Assembly (NCBI GenBank): GCA_022828125.1
Contig: JAJEJD010000018.1
Location: 226,539-290,538 of the forward strand
Direction of reading: 5' to 3'
Origin: a bacterium
GTDB lineage: Bacteria; UBA8248
Length of the DNA stretch: 64,000 bases
Part shown: positions 8,415-18,591 of the stretch, piece after piece
Position numbering within the stretch: the stretch's first letter is position 1
How the letters are laid out: each line of letters starts with the position of its first letter
The notes under the pieces: generated by a model
Database searches by the model: none
Told to the model about the DNA's origin: nothing
The model's input: the letters and a program-made list of their open reading frames with translations, nothing else
Translations under genes and position numbers: made by a program

Positions 8415-9359
8415 ATGTCTGCAAGCCCGCTGGCCGGGCCGGATAGGCTGGTTCATATCATTGGAAATCAGGATGAATCCCTCAAGGCCGTAGAGAGGGC
8501 GTTTGACGTAAAAATCAGAATTGCATCAGAGGGGTTCGTGGTTGAAGGCCCGCCCGATGCCGCCGAGAAGGCCCGACTGTTCCTGGATGAGTTGACGGAA
8601 TGCGTGGAGGAGGGATTTCGGTTCGACCCGTTGAACGTCAAGACGCTGGCCCAGGCCGTTGCGCTTGAACAAGACGTTACGCTTCGTTCCCTGGTGACGA
8701 ATCGGATATCGGTTTCATCGAAGAAACGGTACGTCGTTCCCAAGGGCCCGGTCCAGAGTGAATACATCAGGGCGATTCGTGAAAAGGGAGTGACATTCGG
8801 AATCGGGCCGGCCGGAACGGGGAAAACCTATCTGGCCATGGCTTTGGCGGTTTCCGGGTTGCTGGAGAAGGCATACGCCCGCATTGTGTTGACGAGGCCG
8901 GTTGTGGAGGCAGGCGAGAAGCTCGGGTTTTTGCCTGGTGATTTGCAGGAGAAGGTGAACCCATATCTCAGGCCGCTGTTTGACGCGCTGAACGATATGG
9001 TGGAATTCGAGCGGGTGGAGCGTTTCATTCAAAGGGGTGAGATAGAGATCGCGCCACTCGCATATATGAGAGGTCGTTCGCTGAATGATTCTTTCATCAT
9101 ATTGGATGAGGCGCAGAACACGACGCCCGAGCAGATGAAAATGTTCCTCACCCGCCTCGGCACCCGGAGCAAAGCGGTCGTAACGGGGGACATTACGCAA
9201 ATCGATTTGCCCGAAACCTCCGGCTGCGGGCTGATTCACGCTCAAGACGTCTTGGGAGATTTAGGGGAAGTTTCTTTCGTCTATTTCAGTGAACGAGATG
9301 TGGTTCGCACGCAATTGGTGAGAAAAATCGTTTCTGCATACGAGGCCCACAGTTTATAG
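8415..9359 (+). CDS. ybeZ: PhoH-like ATPase (YbeZ family)
   Basis: PhoH-like proteins are P-loop NTPases tied to RNA metabolism, and in many bacteria they act with the YbeY endoribonuclease. The protein (314 residues from the ATG at 8415) has an N-terminal KH-like region, then the Walker A segment GPAGTGKTYLAMA and the Walker B segment FIILDEAQNTTPEQ. An in-frame TTG at 8355 would give 20 more residues; I prefer the ATG because the extra residues do not look like family sequence. The following genes, pgpH-like and ybeY, make up the widely conserved phoH-pgpH-ybeY cluster. Confidence 0.9.
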   Translation: MSASPLAGPDRLVHIIGNQDESLKAVERAFDVKIRIASEGFVVEGPPDAAEKARLFLDELTECVEEGFRFDPLNVKTLAQAVALEQDVTLRSLVTNRISVSSKKRYVVPKGPVQSEYIRAIREKGVTFGIGPAGTGKTYLAMALAVSGLLEKAYARIVLTRPVVEAGEKLGFLPGDLQEKVNPYLRPLFDALNDMVEFERVERFIQRGEIEIAPLAYMRGRSLNDSFIILDEAQNTTPEQMKMFLTRLGTRSKAVVTGDITQIDLPETSGCGLIHAQDVLGDLGEVSFVYFSERDVVRTQLVRKIVSAYEAHSL

Positions 9360-9458
9360 GCGAGTTCTCCGAAGAGTGCTTGCAATGCCGGGGGCGTTCA
9401 CATATAGCCGATACGTCCACGATCCCTTCGTTGCGGAAGGATTCTGGAGGTTGATCGC

Positions 9459-11945
9459 GTGATCCATCGAGCCGGCGTCGGGAAAACTGCCGGAAAACCC
9501 AAAAACATCTTTTTGCGTCTACTGGCGTCGGCGGGACGCTCGCTCACGGATTGCGCCCTGGCGTTTGCAGACACCAGGGCTTATCCATGGATTCTGGGCG
9601 GAACGCTCGCCGTTGTGCTCTCTTTTCTGCTCACAACCGATCTTTCGGCGCCACGCGTGTCTTTCGAGGTGGGTGATGTCGTTCCCAGGGACATTAAAGC
9701 CCCGCAGGATATGCGCGTGGTCGATCCCATCGCCACGAATGCGAAACGCCAGGCAGCCAGAGATAAAGTCCTGCCCCGTTACGATATAGATACCCAACTG
9801 TCAAAAGTCGTTTTGAGCAGATTGAACGGCGCTTTTGAGTCAATACAGCGGACGGTAGACAAAGAGCTCGAGAGGGTGAAAACCGAGCGGTTGGCTATAC
9901 GGGCCAAACAGAAGAGTCCGCCGCTTTTCTCCGAGTCGGAAGCTTACCGGGAAATGTATGCTGCACCCGCCTTTATCAAGGCGGAGGGTGCGTTTCATAA
10001 GCTTGTGGGCGGTACGGTTCCAAAGAAATTCTCGGATTGGTTGAGAGAGCAGAGATTTGCAAACTGGGTACAGGAGGATATCGCCAAGCTGTTGCGGGTA
10101 GCATATTCAAACCAAATTGTGAGCGATAAGCGTTTATACGCCACCCATGCGGCGAAAGGGATCACGGCGCGCGATATTCGAACGGGGAATCGCGTCTCCG
10201 TCAGCCCGTCCATGAATCCTCTGGAACTCAGGCAGGTCGATAAACTGCTCAAGCAGGAAACTCGCAAGATGTCCCTCAGGGTTCCACTGCGTGTTCGGGC
10301 TCTGCTGGTCTCCCAGGTTTTAAAGATGGTTCAGCCAACGTTGACGTTCAACAACAGGGCGACTCTGGAGAGCAGGGAAAAGACCGCGGCCTCCGTCCTT
10401 CCTGTTTCCGAGGTGCTAAAACAAGGGGAGATGATCGTTCGCGAGGGAGAACGGTTGAGCGAAGGACAAATTGTAAAACTCAAGAGTTTGGAGAAAATCT
10501 ACCGACAAAGCCATGTGATCGGCAATTTCACCGGCACGGCTTTGGTGATTTTCATTCTGCTCATCTTGGCATGGATTTGTGTGCAGAAATACGATGTGAG
10601 TTTCTTGTCATCGCAAAACAACGTCACACTTTTTGTAATACTGCTTTTGAGCCAGGTTGTTTTGCTGAAATTGGGCATTCTCTTCTCCGAAGTATTGCAT
10701 GAAACTTTCCGGGGGATCCCGCTCCATTCGTTTTACTATGTTATTCCATTTTGCTCTGCTTCTCTTCTTGCAGCTGTTTTGCTGGGACGCTCATCGGCGG
10801 TATTGATGGCGATTTTCTCCGCCGTTCTGACCGGACTGATTTTGCCGAATCACATCAATTTCAGCATCGTCGCTCTCGGTGGCGGCGTACTGGCGGCCAT
10901 CCGGTGGAAAGAATACCGGCGCAGGACTTCCGTGCTCATCGTAGCGTTCATGCTGGGTTTGTTGGGCGCTGCGCTCGCCCTGGGTTTCAATATGCAAGAG
11001 GGTTTCAGCGCCGCAATCATGCAGTGGACGGATATTCCCATCGCCTTGCTCGGCGGCCTTTCGAACGTCATCATCGTCGCGGGGGCCATGCCCCTGCTCG
11101 AGTCGATTTTCAAACTCACGACCGACATGCGTCTTCTGGAGTTGGCCGACCAGAATCACCCGCTATTGAGAAAGATGGTCGTCAGCGCGCCGGGCACCTA
11201 TCACCACAGCCTTCTCGTAGGCAACCTGGCGGAGGAGGCGTCCGAGGCGACCGGCGCGAATCCGCTACTAACCCGTGTAGGTGCGTATTTCCACGATATC
11301 GGTAAGATGATGAAGCCGGAATATTTCATCGAAAACCAGGGGCGGGAGAACCGTCACGATAAACTGAAACCCAACATGAGCGCGCTCATCCTTATCAGCC
11401 ATGTAAAAGAGGGAGTAGAACTTGCCAAAAGCCATCAACTGCCCAAAGAAATTATCGATTTGATTCAGCAACATCATGGCACATCCTTGATTCGGTTCTT
11501 TTACGAGAAAGCGAAGAACCAAAATGGGGATGGCGTGACAGAAGAGTTTTTTCGCTATCCGGGGCCAAGACCTCAGACGAAAGAGGCGGGCATCCTGATG
11601 TTGGCCGATATGGTGGAGGCATCGTCGCACTCGCTTTCGGATCATTCTCATGGGCGCCTCAGCGCTTTGGTGGATAGAATCGTCCAGAGTGCTTTTGCAG
11701 AGGGGCAGTTGGATAATTGCAGCCTCACGCTCAGGGATTTGAGCAACATTCAGAACGCTTTCATGCGCGTTTTGGTAGGCATTCATCATCACCGGATTCA
11801 TTATCCAGGGCAGGAAGACGCTCCTAAGAAAGGAGCTGCGAATGGAAGTCCTCATCAAAAACCAGCAAAAGCTGTTCGCGCTGGATCGCAAAGCGCTGAA
11901 GCAACGTTTGGAAGTCATACGGAAAGCTCTCCAGTCCGAAGATGA
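9459..11945 (+). CDS. 7TM-HD membrane phosphohydrolase (PgpH/YqfF family)
   Basis: An 828-residue membrane protein. One transmembrane helix (~45-63) leads to a large extracytoplasmic 7TMR-HDED domain (~65-345), then about seven transmembrane helices (~355-560) and a cytoplasmic HD domain. The HD metal ligands are clear: H582 and H583 in YHHSLLVGN, and H612-D613 in YFHDIGKMMKP. Characterised relatives such as Listeria PgpH hydrolyse cyclic di-AMP. Whether this organism makes that nucleotide cannot be told from the window. GTG at 9459 has a good ribosome-binding site (CTGGAGG). The low-complexity C-terminal tail overlaps the ybeY start by 104 bases. Confidence 0.88.
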   Translation: MIHRAGVGKTAGKPKNIFLRLLASAGRSLTDCALAFADTRAYPWILGGTLAVVLSFLLTTDLSAPRVSFEVGDVVPRDIKAPQDMRVVDPIATNAKRQAARDKVLPRYDIDTQLSKVVLSRLNGAFESIQRTVDKELERVKTERLAIRAKQKSPPLFSESEAYREMYAAPAFIKAEGAFHKLVGGTVPKKFSDWLREQRFANWVQEDIAKLLRVAYSNQIVSDKRLYATHAAKGITARDIRTGNRVSVSPSMNPLELRQVDKLLKQETRKMSLRVPLRVRALLVSQVLKMVQPTLTFNNRATLESREKTAASVLPVSEVLKQGEMIVREGERLSEGQIVKLKSLEKIYRQSHVIGNFTGTALVIFILLILAWICVQKYDVSFLSSQNNVTLFVILLLSQVVLLKLGILFSEVLHETFRGIPLHSFYYVIPFCSASLLAAVLLGRSSAVLMAIFSAVLTGLILPNHINFSIVALGGGVLAAIRWKEYRRRTSVLIVAFMLGLLGAALALGFNMQEGFSAAIMQWTDIPIALLGGLSNVIIVAGAMPLLESIFKLTTDMRLLELADQNHPLLRKMVVSAPGTYHHSLLVGNLAEEASEATGANPLLTRVGAYFHDIGKMMKPEYFIENQGRENRHDKLKPNMSALILISHVKEGVELAKSHQLPKEIIDLIQQHHGTSLIRFFYEKAKNQNGDGVTEEFFRYPGPRPQTKEAGILMLADMVEASSHSLSDHSHGRLSALVDRIVQSAFAEGQLDNCSLTLRDLSNIQNAFMRVLVGIHHHRIHYPGQEDAPKKGAANGSPHQKPAKAVRAGSQSAEATFGSHTESSPVRR

Positions 11946-12324
11946 CGGGTTCAGCATCGTATTTATCCGAGACGAGGAGATGCGAGCGTTAAATTCTCGA
12001 TATCGGCGGGAAGATGAAACAACGGATGTGTTGGCTTTTCCGCCGGCGGATTTCTTTCCGTTCGTGGGTGAACAAAAGGGGGAAGAGACATTTTTAGGAG
12101 AAGTAGTCATCTGCGTGGATGAGGTGCTTCGCCAAGCGGAGGCCGAAGCGGTGGATTACGGAGTCTTGGCGGAGCGTCTGCTCGTACATGGTCTTCTGCA
12201 CCTCAAGGGGTTTGACCATTACACGGAGTCTGAATCTGCGCGCATGGGTGAGGAAGAAAAAAGAATGGCCTTTCTGCTTGATGGAGAGTGGCTCTATCGG
12301 CAAAAGCGTGAAAATTTCGAATAG
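11842..12324 (+). CDS. ybeY: endoribonuclease YbeY (rRNA maturation factor)
   Basis: YbeY is a zinc-dependent single-strand endoribonuclease used in 16S rRNA 3'-end maturation and ribosome quality control. The 160-residue protein carries the zinc motif HGLLHLKGFDH (H-x3-H-x5-H) and the RREDETTDVLAFP segment typical of the family. The ATG at 11842 has an AAAGGAG site just upstream and the N-terminus (MEVLIKNQQ) fits the family, so the 104-base overlap with the upstream gene appears real. It is part of the phoH-pgpH-ybeY cluster. Confidence 0.93.
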   Translation: MEVLIKNQQKLFALDRKALKQRLEVIRKALQSEDDGFSIVFIRDEEMRALNSRYRREDETTDVLAFPPADFFPFVGEQKGEETFLGEVVICVDEVLRQAEAEAVDYGVLAERLLVHGLLHLKGFDHYTESESARMGEEEKRMAFLLDGEWLYRQKRENFE

Positions 12325-12505
12325 ATAATTGTGGGTGCCATGACGCAGGAATTTGGAGTCATTTGCACATTGTTTCTCGTTGGAGAGAACATAATCTCTT
12401 GCCCGTTCTCGCTGGCGTGCGGGTGATTTCTGGGAATTTAGAAACGACCTGCAATCAAATCCGCCCCGATTTTGAAATCTGAAACCTGATAGGCTTGGTA
12501 GTGAT

Positions 12506-12904
12506 ATGGGTAGCCTTCGACTCATCATCGGCTTGATTTTGGCATTGGCGATATCGAGCTTCGGCGTCATCAACATGAAGCCGGTGACCGTTGCCTACTA
12601 TCAGGGCAGCGTCAACTTGCCTCTTTTTTATGTTCTGCTGGCTGTGTTTGTATGCGGGTTCATGGTGGCATGGCTTGGCGGGGTATTGGACAGATTGAAG
12701 TTCAGGGGTCAGATAGGAAAATTAAAGCGGGAAGTCAAGACGTTAGAGAGTAATCTGGATGAGGTGCGGGAGCAAAGCGGCAAGCTTCTTACGATGGGAA
12801 ATACACAAGACGATGAATCCGTTGCCGCACGTGATGAACCCACGTCAAAAACGGATCCGAAGTCTCAGATCAGCCTGTCCCCCCGCGAATCGAAGGCGGA
12901 GTAG
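12506..12904 (+). CDS. lapA: LapA-domain membrane protein
   Basis: A 132-residue inner-membrane protein of the LapA (DUF1049) family. Two transmembrane helices (~5-25 and ~40-62, the second ending CGFMVAWLGGVLDRL) are followed by a basic and coiled-coil stretch (~70-98) and an acidic, disordered tail. In E. coli LapA works with LapB, which recruits FtsH to degrade LpxC and so balances LPS synthesis. LapB itself is not visible here; ftsH and an lpxC domain are elsewhere in this window. The stop is followed after two bases by mutS. The 181 bases upstream hold no gene or clear promoter. Confidence 0.75.
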   Translation: MGSLRLIIGLILALAISSFGVINMKPVTVAYYQGSVNLPLFYVLLAVFVCGFMVAWLGGVLDRLKFRGQIGKLKREVKTLESNLDEVREQSGKLLTMGNTQDDESVAARDEPTSKTDPKSQISLSPRESKAE

Positions 12905-12906
12905 GC

Positions 12907-15591
12907 ATGTCCCCCCCTAAAGGCGCCCTGCAAGCCAGGAAAGAAAAAAATACATCCGGCAAAAATAGCCAAGGTCCTTCTCCTGCGATGCGCCAATATC
13001 TGGAGATGAAAAGACGCTATCCCGACGCGATACTGTTTTTCCAGTTGGGTGATTTCTTCGAAATGTTCTATGAAGATGCCAAACTCGGGGCGAAGGTGTT
13101 GGAACTCGCGTTAACATCGCGCCAGAGTGATGACAAGGGTCCTATCCCGATGTGCGGTGTGCCTTGCCATTCGGCCTCCTCATATTGTGGGCGATTACTG
13201 GAAGCCGGTCATAAAGTCGCCATATGTGAGCAGGTGGAAGACGCGAGAGAAAGTAAGGGGGTTGTAAAACGCGAGGTAACCCGAGTCCTGACCCCGGGCA
13301 CTTCGATTGCCGACCTTGAGTTGCTGGACAGCAAGGAATCTCAATACCTGGCGGGGATCACCGTATCGGCCGGAGCAGGAGAGACGCTTTGGGGAATGGC
13401 GTGGCTCGATAGCTCGACCGGTGAGTTTTGTGCGACGCAGGTGGAAGGCGATGCCGCAGAGACGCTGATTTGCAACCAATTGGAGAGGCTCTCTCCTCGT
13501 GAACTTATTTTCCCGGATGTATTTTCCCTTTCGGATGGGTTGAAAAACAAAATTGATGAACTGAGTATTCATGTCGAAAAAAGGCCGGCCGCCACTTTTT
13601 GCGAGCCGCTTGATTTCAATAGCAGGGACACCATATTTCCGGATGAAGCGAATGTTCTGGCGTATCCGGTAGCAGCAGGTTCCGCCGTAGGTGTTTTAAC
13701 GTATCTCAAAGAAAACCAGCCTGGCGATTTTCCTCATCTCAAGCCTGTCTTTTTTTCCCGACTCTCCGATTCCATGATTCTCGATGCCGCCACGTTGCGA
13801 AATTTGGAAATTACCCGTTCGGCGGTGGATCGGGGGAAAAGGGGCACTCTGCTCGGTTTGTTGGATGAAACGTTGACGGGCATGGGAGGACGTCTGCTGA
13901 AAAAATGGGTGCTTTCCCCATTGATTCAAGAAAAAGCCATCGAATATCGCGCCGAATCAGTAGAAGAACTCGTGAACAATTCTGAAATTCTGAATACACT
14001 CAAAAAAGCCCTCGAACCCATTCAGGATATCGAGCGGCTCCTGGGACGTGTGGGTTCCCAGACTGCGAATGCCCGAGATGTAGCCGGATTAGGCGTATCT
14101 TTGGCCATGTTGCCCGAAGTTTGTGAGGCGCTCAAAGGGATGGCGTCTGAATTGTTTTGTTCCATCCTGTCGGGCTGGGATTCTCTCGAAGACGTAGCGT
14201 TGGAACTGAAGAACGCGATTGTAGATGATCCGCCCGTTTCCATTCGAGAAGGTGGAATATTTCGCACTGATTACGACCAGGAACTTGCCCGCTTGAGAAA
14301 GGCGCAGCAAGAGGGTGATTCGTGGCTCAGGAATTATGAAAGCGGGGAAAAAGAACGAACGGGGCTGCCTCTGAAAATCGGGTTCAATCGCGTTTTTGGA
14401 TATTATCTGGAGATACCCAAACGATTCAGTGAGCAGGCGCCGATGGAATATACGCGCAAGCAGACCCTCGTTTCCGCTGAACGATACATCACTTCCGAGT
14501 TGAAAAAGATGGAAGAAGACTTACTCGGCGCAGAGGAAAAAGCCCATCATCTCGAGTTCATGCTTTTTGGACGCTTAAGAACGCAAATATCTCAACAGGC
14601 CAAGCGCATACTTGCCGCCGCCGAGAGGATAGCGATTCTGGATGCCGTTTTGTCCCTGGCGCTCGTTGCGCGCAAATTCGGATATGTCAGACCCCGAATT
14701 ATGGATTCTACCGCTCTGGAAATCATGGATGGGAGGCATCCCGTCATAGAGGCGGAGAATCCCGGCCTCTCTTTCGTGCCGAACGATTTGTCGATCCGTG
14801 ACGACCGCCGAATACTCATTATTACAGGGCCGAATATGGCCGGCAAATCCACTTACCTGCGTCAAACGGCGCTTATCATTCTCATGGCGCAGATTGGTAG
14901 TTTCGTCCCAGCCAAGAGCGCGAAAATCGGTTTGGTTGATAGGGTGTTCACTCGCGTTGGTGCGCATGATCGACTTTTGGAGGGGCAAAGCACCTTCATG
15001 GTGGAGATGGTGGAAACGGCTACCATATTAAGAGAGTCGACCCAGAAGAGTTTCATCGTCCTGGACGAGGTCGGGCGAGGTACGAGTACCTATGACGGAG
15101 TCAGCATTGCATGGTCAATTGTCGAGTATCTTCATAACAAGGTCCAGCACAGGGCGAGGACTTTGTTTGCGACCCATTATCATGAGTTGGCCGAACTCTC
15201 AAAAGAGCTCACATGTGTGAAAAACTTAACGGTCGAGGTTCGGGAGTGGGGTGATGAAATCGTTTTCTTGCGAAAAGTAACCGATGGTAGTTGCGACAGA
15301 AGCTACGGCATTCAGGTTGGCAGGCTGGCAGGACTTCCGGAAGAGGTTATCGACCGAGCAAAGACATTGCTCTCCAGGTTTGAGAGTACGGAGACGGTCT
15401 CCCGTTCCAGCGCCGAAAAATCTGATTTGGAAAATCGTCGGGGCAATGGGCAATTGCCTTTGTTTTCAGGAACAGAACCGAAAATCGAAAATTTGTTAAA
15501 AAGCGTTGATCCGGATTCCATGACACCTCGCCAAGCTCTCGAAACCCTATATGAACTCAGGGAAATCATGGCAAACATTGAGCAGCGATAA
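12907..15591 (+). CDS. mutS: DNA mismatch repair protein MutS
   Basis: MutS finds mismatches and small loops and starts mismatch repair with MutL. The protein has 894 residues, normal for MutS1. The mismatch-reading Phe-x-Glu lies at residues 50-52 (GDFFEMF). Connector, lever and clamp domains follow. The ATPase site has Walker A GPNMAGKST (G641-K647), Walker B VLDEVGRGTST and the HYHEL segment. A helix-turn-helix dimer region with YGIQVGRLAGLP follows. An N-terminal extension of ~27 charged residues precedes the core. MutL is not in the window. Confidence 0.97.
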   Translation: MSPPKGALQARKEKNTSGKNSQGPSPAMRQYLEMKRRYPDAILFFQLGDFFEMFYEDAKLGAKVLELALTSRQSDDKGPIPMCGVPCHSASSYCGRLLEAGHKVAICEQVEDARESKGVVKREVTRVLTPGTSIADLELLDSKESQYLAGITVSAGAGETLWGMAWLDSSTGEFCATQVEGDAAETLICNQLERLSPRELIFPDVFSLSDGLKNKIDELSIHVEKRPAATFCEPLDFNSRDTIFPDEANVLAYPVAAGSAVGVLTYLKENQPGDFPHLKPVFFSRLSDSMILDAATLRNLEITRSAVDRGKRGTLLGLLDETLTGMGGRLLKKWVLSPLIQEKAIEYRAESVEELVNNSEILNTLKKALEPIQDIERLLGRVGSQTANARDVAGLGVSLAMLPEVCEALKGMASELFCSILSGWDSLEDVALELKNAIVDDPPVSIREGGIFRTDYDQELARLRKAQQEGDSWLRNYESGEKERTGLPLKIGFNRVFGYYLEIPKRFSEQAPMEYTRKQTLVSAERYITSELKKMEEDLLGAEEKAHHLEFMLFGRLRTQISQQAKRILAAAERIAILDAVLSLALVARKFGYVRPRIMDSTALEIMDGRHPVIEAENPGLSFVPNDLSIRDDRRILIITGPNMAGKSTYLRQTALIILMAQIGSFVPAKSAKIGLVDRVFTRVGAHDRLLEGQSTFMVEMVETATILRESTQKSFIVLDEVGRGTSTYDGVSIAWSIVEYLHNKVQHRARTLFATHYHELAELSKELTCVKNLTVEVREWGDEIVFLRKVTDGSCDRSYGIQVGRLAGLPEEVIDRAKTLLSRFESTETVSRSSAEKSDLENRRGNGQLPLFSGTEPKIENLLKSVDPDSMTPRQALETLYELREIMANIEQR

Positions 15592-15717
15592 CAGTAGGAC
15601 TAGGTCACAGGGCACAATCTGGAAGTGCTTCATGGGCGTGAAGCCGGGGATGTCAAAAAGGTATTGAGAGCTTTTTTCATATGCGATAGCATTGAACTTC
15701 AAGGCAAAGGAGAACAT

Positions 15718-16323
15718 ATGTTATCTAACTCCCGGGAAACATTTGTTCTTAGGAAACTTGCCATAGCCATCTGTATGATTTTCGCTTTGGCGGGGCCGGC
15801 GATTTCCGCAACGGATAACCAGGACGGAATCCGGATAAAAGATATTATTGTTATCAAGAAGAATGGGCAGTTGCTTGTTTTTGGTTCTCTTTTGGGTGCA
15901 TTTTCGCCGAAATTGTTGGAAGCTATTCATAGCGGTGTGACTACGAAGTTCATCTTTGATGTAAGTCTCTTTCGCTCTCGCAAGCTGATTTATGATTCGG
16001 AAGTCACCTCGCGGCAGTTGCATCACCAAGTGAAATATAGCGCCTTGAAAAAAACATACACTTTTCATCTCAAAGAAGGGGAGAAAGAGATCGAAAGAAA
16101 AGTGACGAAAAGCCAAGGCGAAATGACGGACTGGATGCGCGAGTTGAACGGCGCACCCATTGTCCCTGGTAAGATATTGCCCCCCAATAGTCGATACTAT
16201 GTGAAAATCAGAGCGCGGCTGAATCATGTGGACTTTGTCTTCCCCTTTAATTACTTGCTTGCTTTTTGGGGGAAGCAGTCTGATTGGAGCTATTCCCAGA
16301 TATTTAGTTCTGAAGGGATGTGA
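15718..16323 (+). CDS. DUF4390 exported protein beside NtrY
   Basis: A 201-residue protein with a signal peptide (KLAIAICMIFALAGPAISA) and a beta-rich mature part. It matches what I know of DUF4390, a family whose genes often precede an NtrY-like kinase. The mature part has a SRKLIYDSEV segment, a conserved Y-x-x-x-K region and a C-terminal NYLLAFWGKQSDW stretch. The ATG at 15718 has a good ribosome-binding site (AAAGGAG); earlier in-frame codons lack one. The stop lies only 3 bases before the ntrY-like GTG. The position suggests a periplasmic partner or ligand sensor for the kinase, but that is inference. Confidence 0.72.
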   Translation: MLSNSRETFVLRKLAIAICMIFALAGPAISATDNQDGIRIKDIIVIKKNGQLLVFGSLLGAFSPKLLEAIHSGVTTKFIFDVSLFRSRKLIYDSEVTSRQLHHQVKYSALKKTYTFHLKEGEKEIERKVTKSQGEMTDWMRELNGAPIVPGKILPPNSRYYVKIRARLNHVDFVFPFNYLLAFWGKQSDWSYSQIFSSEGM

Positions 16324-16326
16324 ATT

Positions 16327-18591
16327 GTGCATCCAACGCGACTGAAAAATCAGGATATTTCTTCGCGCCGACGAAGAACACTTCTGCGATCCTTCATCGC
16401 TTTGATCATCATTGCGACTCTCTCGTTTACGGCTTGGATTTACTTCAAAGAGCTTGAGCCGGGAGTCCCCCTGCTAAACAATGTAGTCGTATTTGCGCTA
16501 GTGAATCTGAGTATCATTCTGCTCATGGTGGTTATTCTTTTGGTCGCAAAGCACTTGGTGCGTCTTTACTACGAGGGGAGAACGGGCGCCGGTCGTTCAC
16601 GCTTGCAATTAAAACTCGTATTGGCGTTTGTCGGATTTACGCTCATCCCTGTAGTGGCTCTTTTCGTGGTGGCCAGCGGCTTGATAAACCAAAGCTTTAA
16701 CGCTTTGTTCAGCATGAATGTGGAGCGCGCGCTTAAAGGGTCCTTCGAGGTGGCTCAAACCTATTATCGTGAGGTGGAGCGAAACGCGCTATTTAGTGCG
16801 AGTCGACTTGCGCTTATGCTGGAGAAAGCGCACCCCGGGACGTTGGAAAACCCTAAGGCGATTGAAAAAATATTGGAGTCCGAGAGAAAGAGCTTGGGAG
16901 TGGATTTCATTCAACTCTACGATAGAGAGCGGCAGGAGCTCGTATCGGTCAGGCGTCCTGGGTTAGAACGATCCGCGATGTTCTCGCCACTGGTGGGATA
17001 CGTGGATCAAGTGATTGATGGGGAGTCGCGCTCAAGTATAGAGAATTGGGAAAAAGGAGATGTCATCTATGGCGTGGCGCCTTTGAAGATAGAAAAAAAA
17101 GTGGTGGGATTTGTCGTTGTATCCAAATATGTGCCGGATCGACTTGTGGAGAAGGTCAGAGGCATATCGGACTCCTTTGTGAATTATAAAGAGTTGGAAC
17201 TGTCCAAGAATCCAATCAAGGCAAACTACATCATCACCTTTTTGGTGGTCACTTTGCTCATTCTCTTCGCGGCCATATGGTTTGGCTTCTACCTCGCTCG
17301 AGGGATTACGGTTCCCATCGAGAAATTAGCGGAAGCTACGAGGGCGGTATCAGATGGCGATCTCGAACATCGCGTGGATGCGCAGGCAGATGGCGAAGTG
17401 GGGATTTTGGTCAACGCATTTAACAGCATGACGGAAGAATTGTCGGCGAACAAAGAAAAAATCGAAGAATCTTCTGAAATCTTGAGCCGTTCCAACCTGG
17501 AAATCGACAGAAGACGCAGGTATATGGAGGCGATGCTCGAAAATATCGGAGCGGGTGTAATATCAATCAATCGCCGAGGGCGCGTTACTATCCTCAACAA
17601 AGCAGCCGGGGAGTTGCTGAGGATCGAACCGCAGAATGCCGTAGGGCAAATGTTCAGGGAGGTTTTCGAAAGCACACATCTTGAGCCTGTTCGTCAGTTG
17701 ATGCGTTCTATGCGAGCCCGAGAACACCAAAGCGCTTCGGAGCAAGTTGAGGTCATGATTGATGGCCGCGTACTGACACTACGCGCGAGCTTGACTCTGC
17801 TGAAGAGCGCAGATGGTGGCAGGCTTGGTGCCGTCATTGTGTTTGATGATATGACGGCTTTGATACGGGCTCAAAAAGTGGCCGCATGGCAGGAGGTGGC
17901 CCGTGGCATCGCGCACGAGATCAAAAATCCACTTACGCCGATTCAACTTTCTGCCCAGAGAATGAGACGGAAATTTGATAATGAGGCCTATGATTTTGCC
18001 GAAGTATTCGAATCTTGCACGGATACCATTATCAATCAGGTAACAAGCCTGATTGATATGGTGGATGAATTCAGCCGATTCGCTCGCATGCCGGAGCCCA
18101 GATTGAGGCTTTGCGGGTTTGTACCCCTTATTGAGGATGTTGCAAATTTATATCGTGGCAGGAAGGGAGATGTGAAATTCTCGATTCATATCGATGTTGG
18201 GAATGCTGCTGTCATGGCGGATCCCGAGCAGTTGCAGCGCGTATTTATCAATTTGTTGGAAAATGCCTTTGAATCCCACGAGGTCAAGGGCGAGATTGAT
18301 TTGCAAGCGTGGAGTGATAAAGACAGAAATATGATAGTTGTTGAAGTGGCCGACCAAGGGCAGGGTATATCGGAAGATGTGAAAGGCCATATATTCTCGC
18401 CTTACTTTTCGACCAAGGATAGAGGCACCGGGTTGGGTTTGGCTATATGTCACCGTATTGTGGCGGATCACAATGGAACAATAGGCGTGCGAGATAATCA
18501 TCCGTCTGGTTCCATTTTTCGCGTAACGTTGCCACTGGCGCCTGCTGTGGACATCACGCCCGAAAAGCAAAGGACGGCTTCCATTGGATAA
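16327..18591 (+). CDS. ntrY: NtrY-like membrane sensor histidine kinase
   Basis: A 754-residue kinase. N-terminal transmembrane helices (~20-40, ~55-77 and ~95-117) lead into an extracytoplasmic sensor (~120-295), then another helix (~297-318), a HAMP domain (~320-375), a PAS domain (~395-500), HisKA and HATPase_c. The phospho-acceptor is H530 in GIAHEIKNPLTPIQLS. The ATP-binding N box (INLLENAFES), DQGQGIS and GTGLGLAICHRIV are intact, so the kinase should be active. GTG at 16327 starts 3 bases after the DUF4390 gene. Its stop overlaps the fused regulator-LpxC gene by 8 bases, so kinase and target are translationally coupled. NtrY-type kinases respond to nitrogen, redox or envelope signals; the signal here is unknown. 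Confidence 0.9.
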   Translation: MHPTRLKNQDISSRRRRTLLRSFIALIIIATLSFTAWIYFKELEPGVPLLNNVVVFALVNLSIILLMVVILLVAKHLVRLYYEGRTGAGRSRLQLKLVLAFVGFTLIPVVALFVVASGLINQSFNALFSMNVERALKGSFEVAQTYYREVERNALFSASRLALMLEKAHPGTLENPKAIEKILESERKSLGVDFIQLYDRERQELVSVRRPGLERSAMFSPLVGYVDQVIDGESRSSIENWEKGDVIYGVAPLKIEKKVVGFVVVSKYVPDRLVEKVRGISDSFVNYKELELSKNPIKANYIITFLVVTLLILFAAIWFGFYLARGITVPIEKLAEATRAVSDGDLEHRVDAQADGEVGILVNAFNSMTEELSANKEKIEESSEILSRSNLEIDRRRRYMEAMLENIGAGVISINRRGRVTILNKAAGELLRIEPQNAVGQMFREVFESTHLEPVRQLMRSMRAREHQSASEQVEVMIDGRVLTLRASLTLLKSADGGRLGAVIVFDDMTALIRAQKVAAWQEVARGIAHEIKNPLTPIQLSAQRMRRKFDNEAYDFAEVFESCTDTIINQVTSLIDMVDEFSRFARMPEPRLRLCGFVPLIEDVANLYRGRKGDVKFSIHIDVGNAAVMADPEQLQRVFINLLENAFESHEVKGEIDLQAWSDKDRNMIVVEVADQGQGISEDVKGHIFSPYFSTKDRGTGLGLAICHRIVADHNGTIGVRDNHPSGSIFRVTLPLAPAVDITPEKQRTASIG

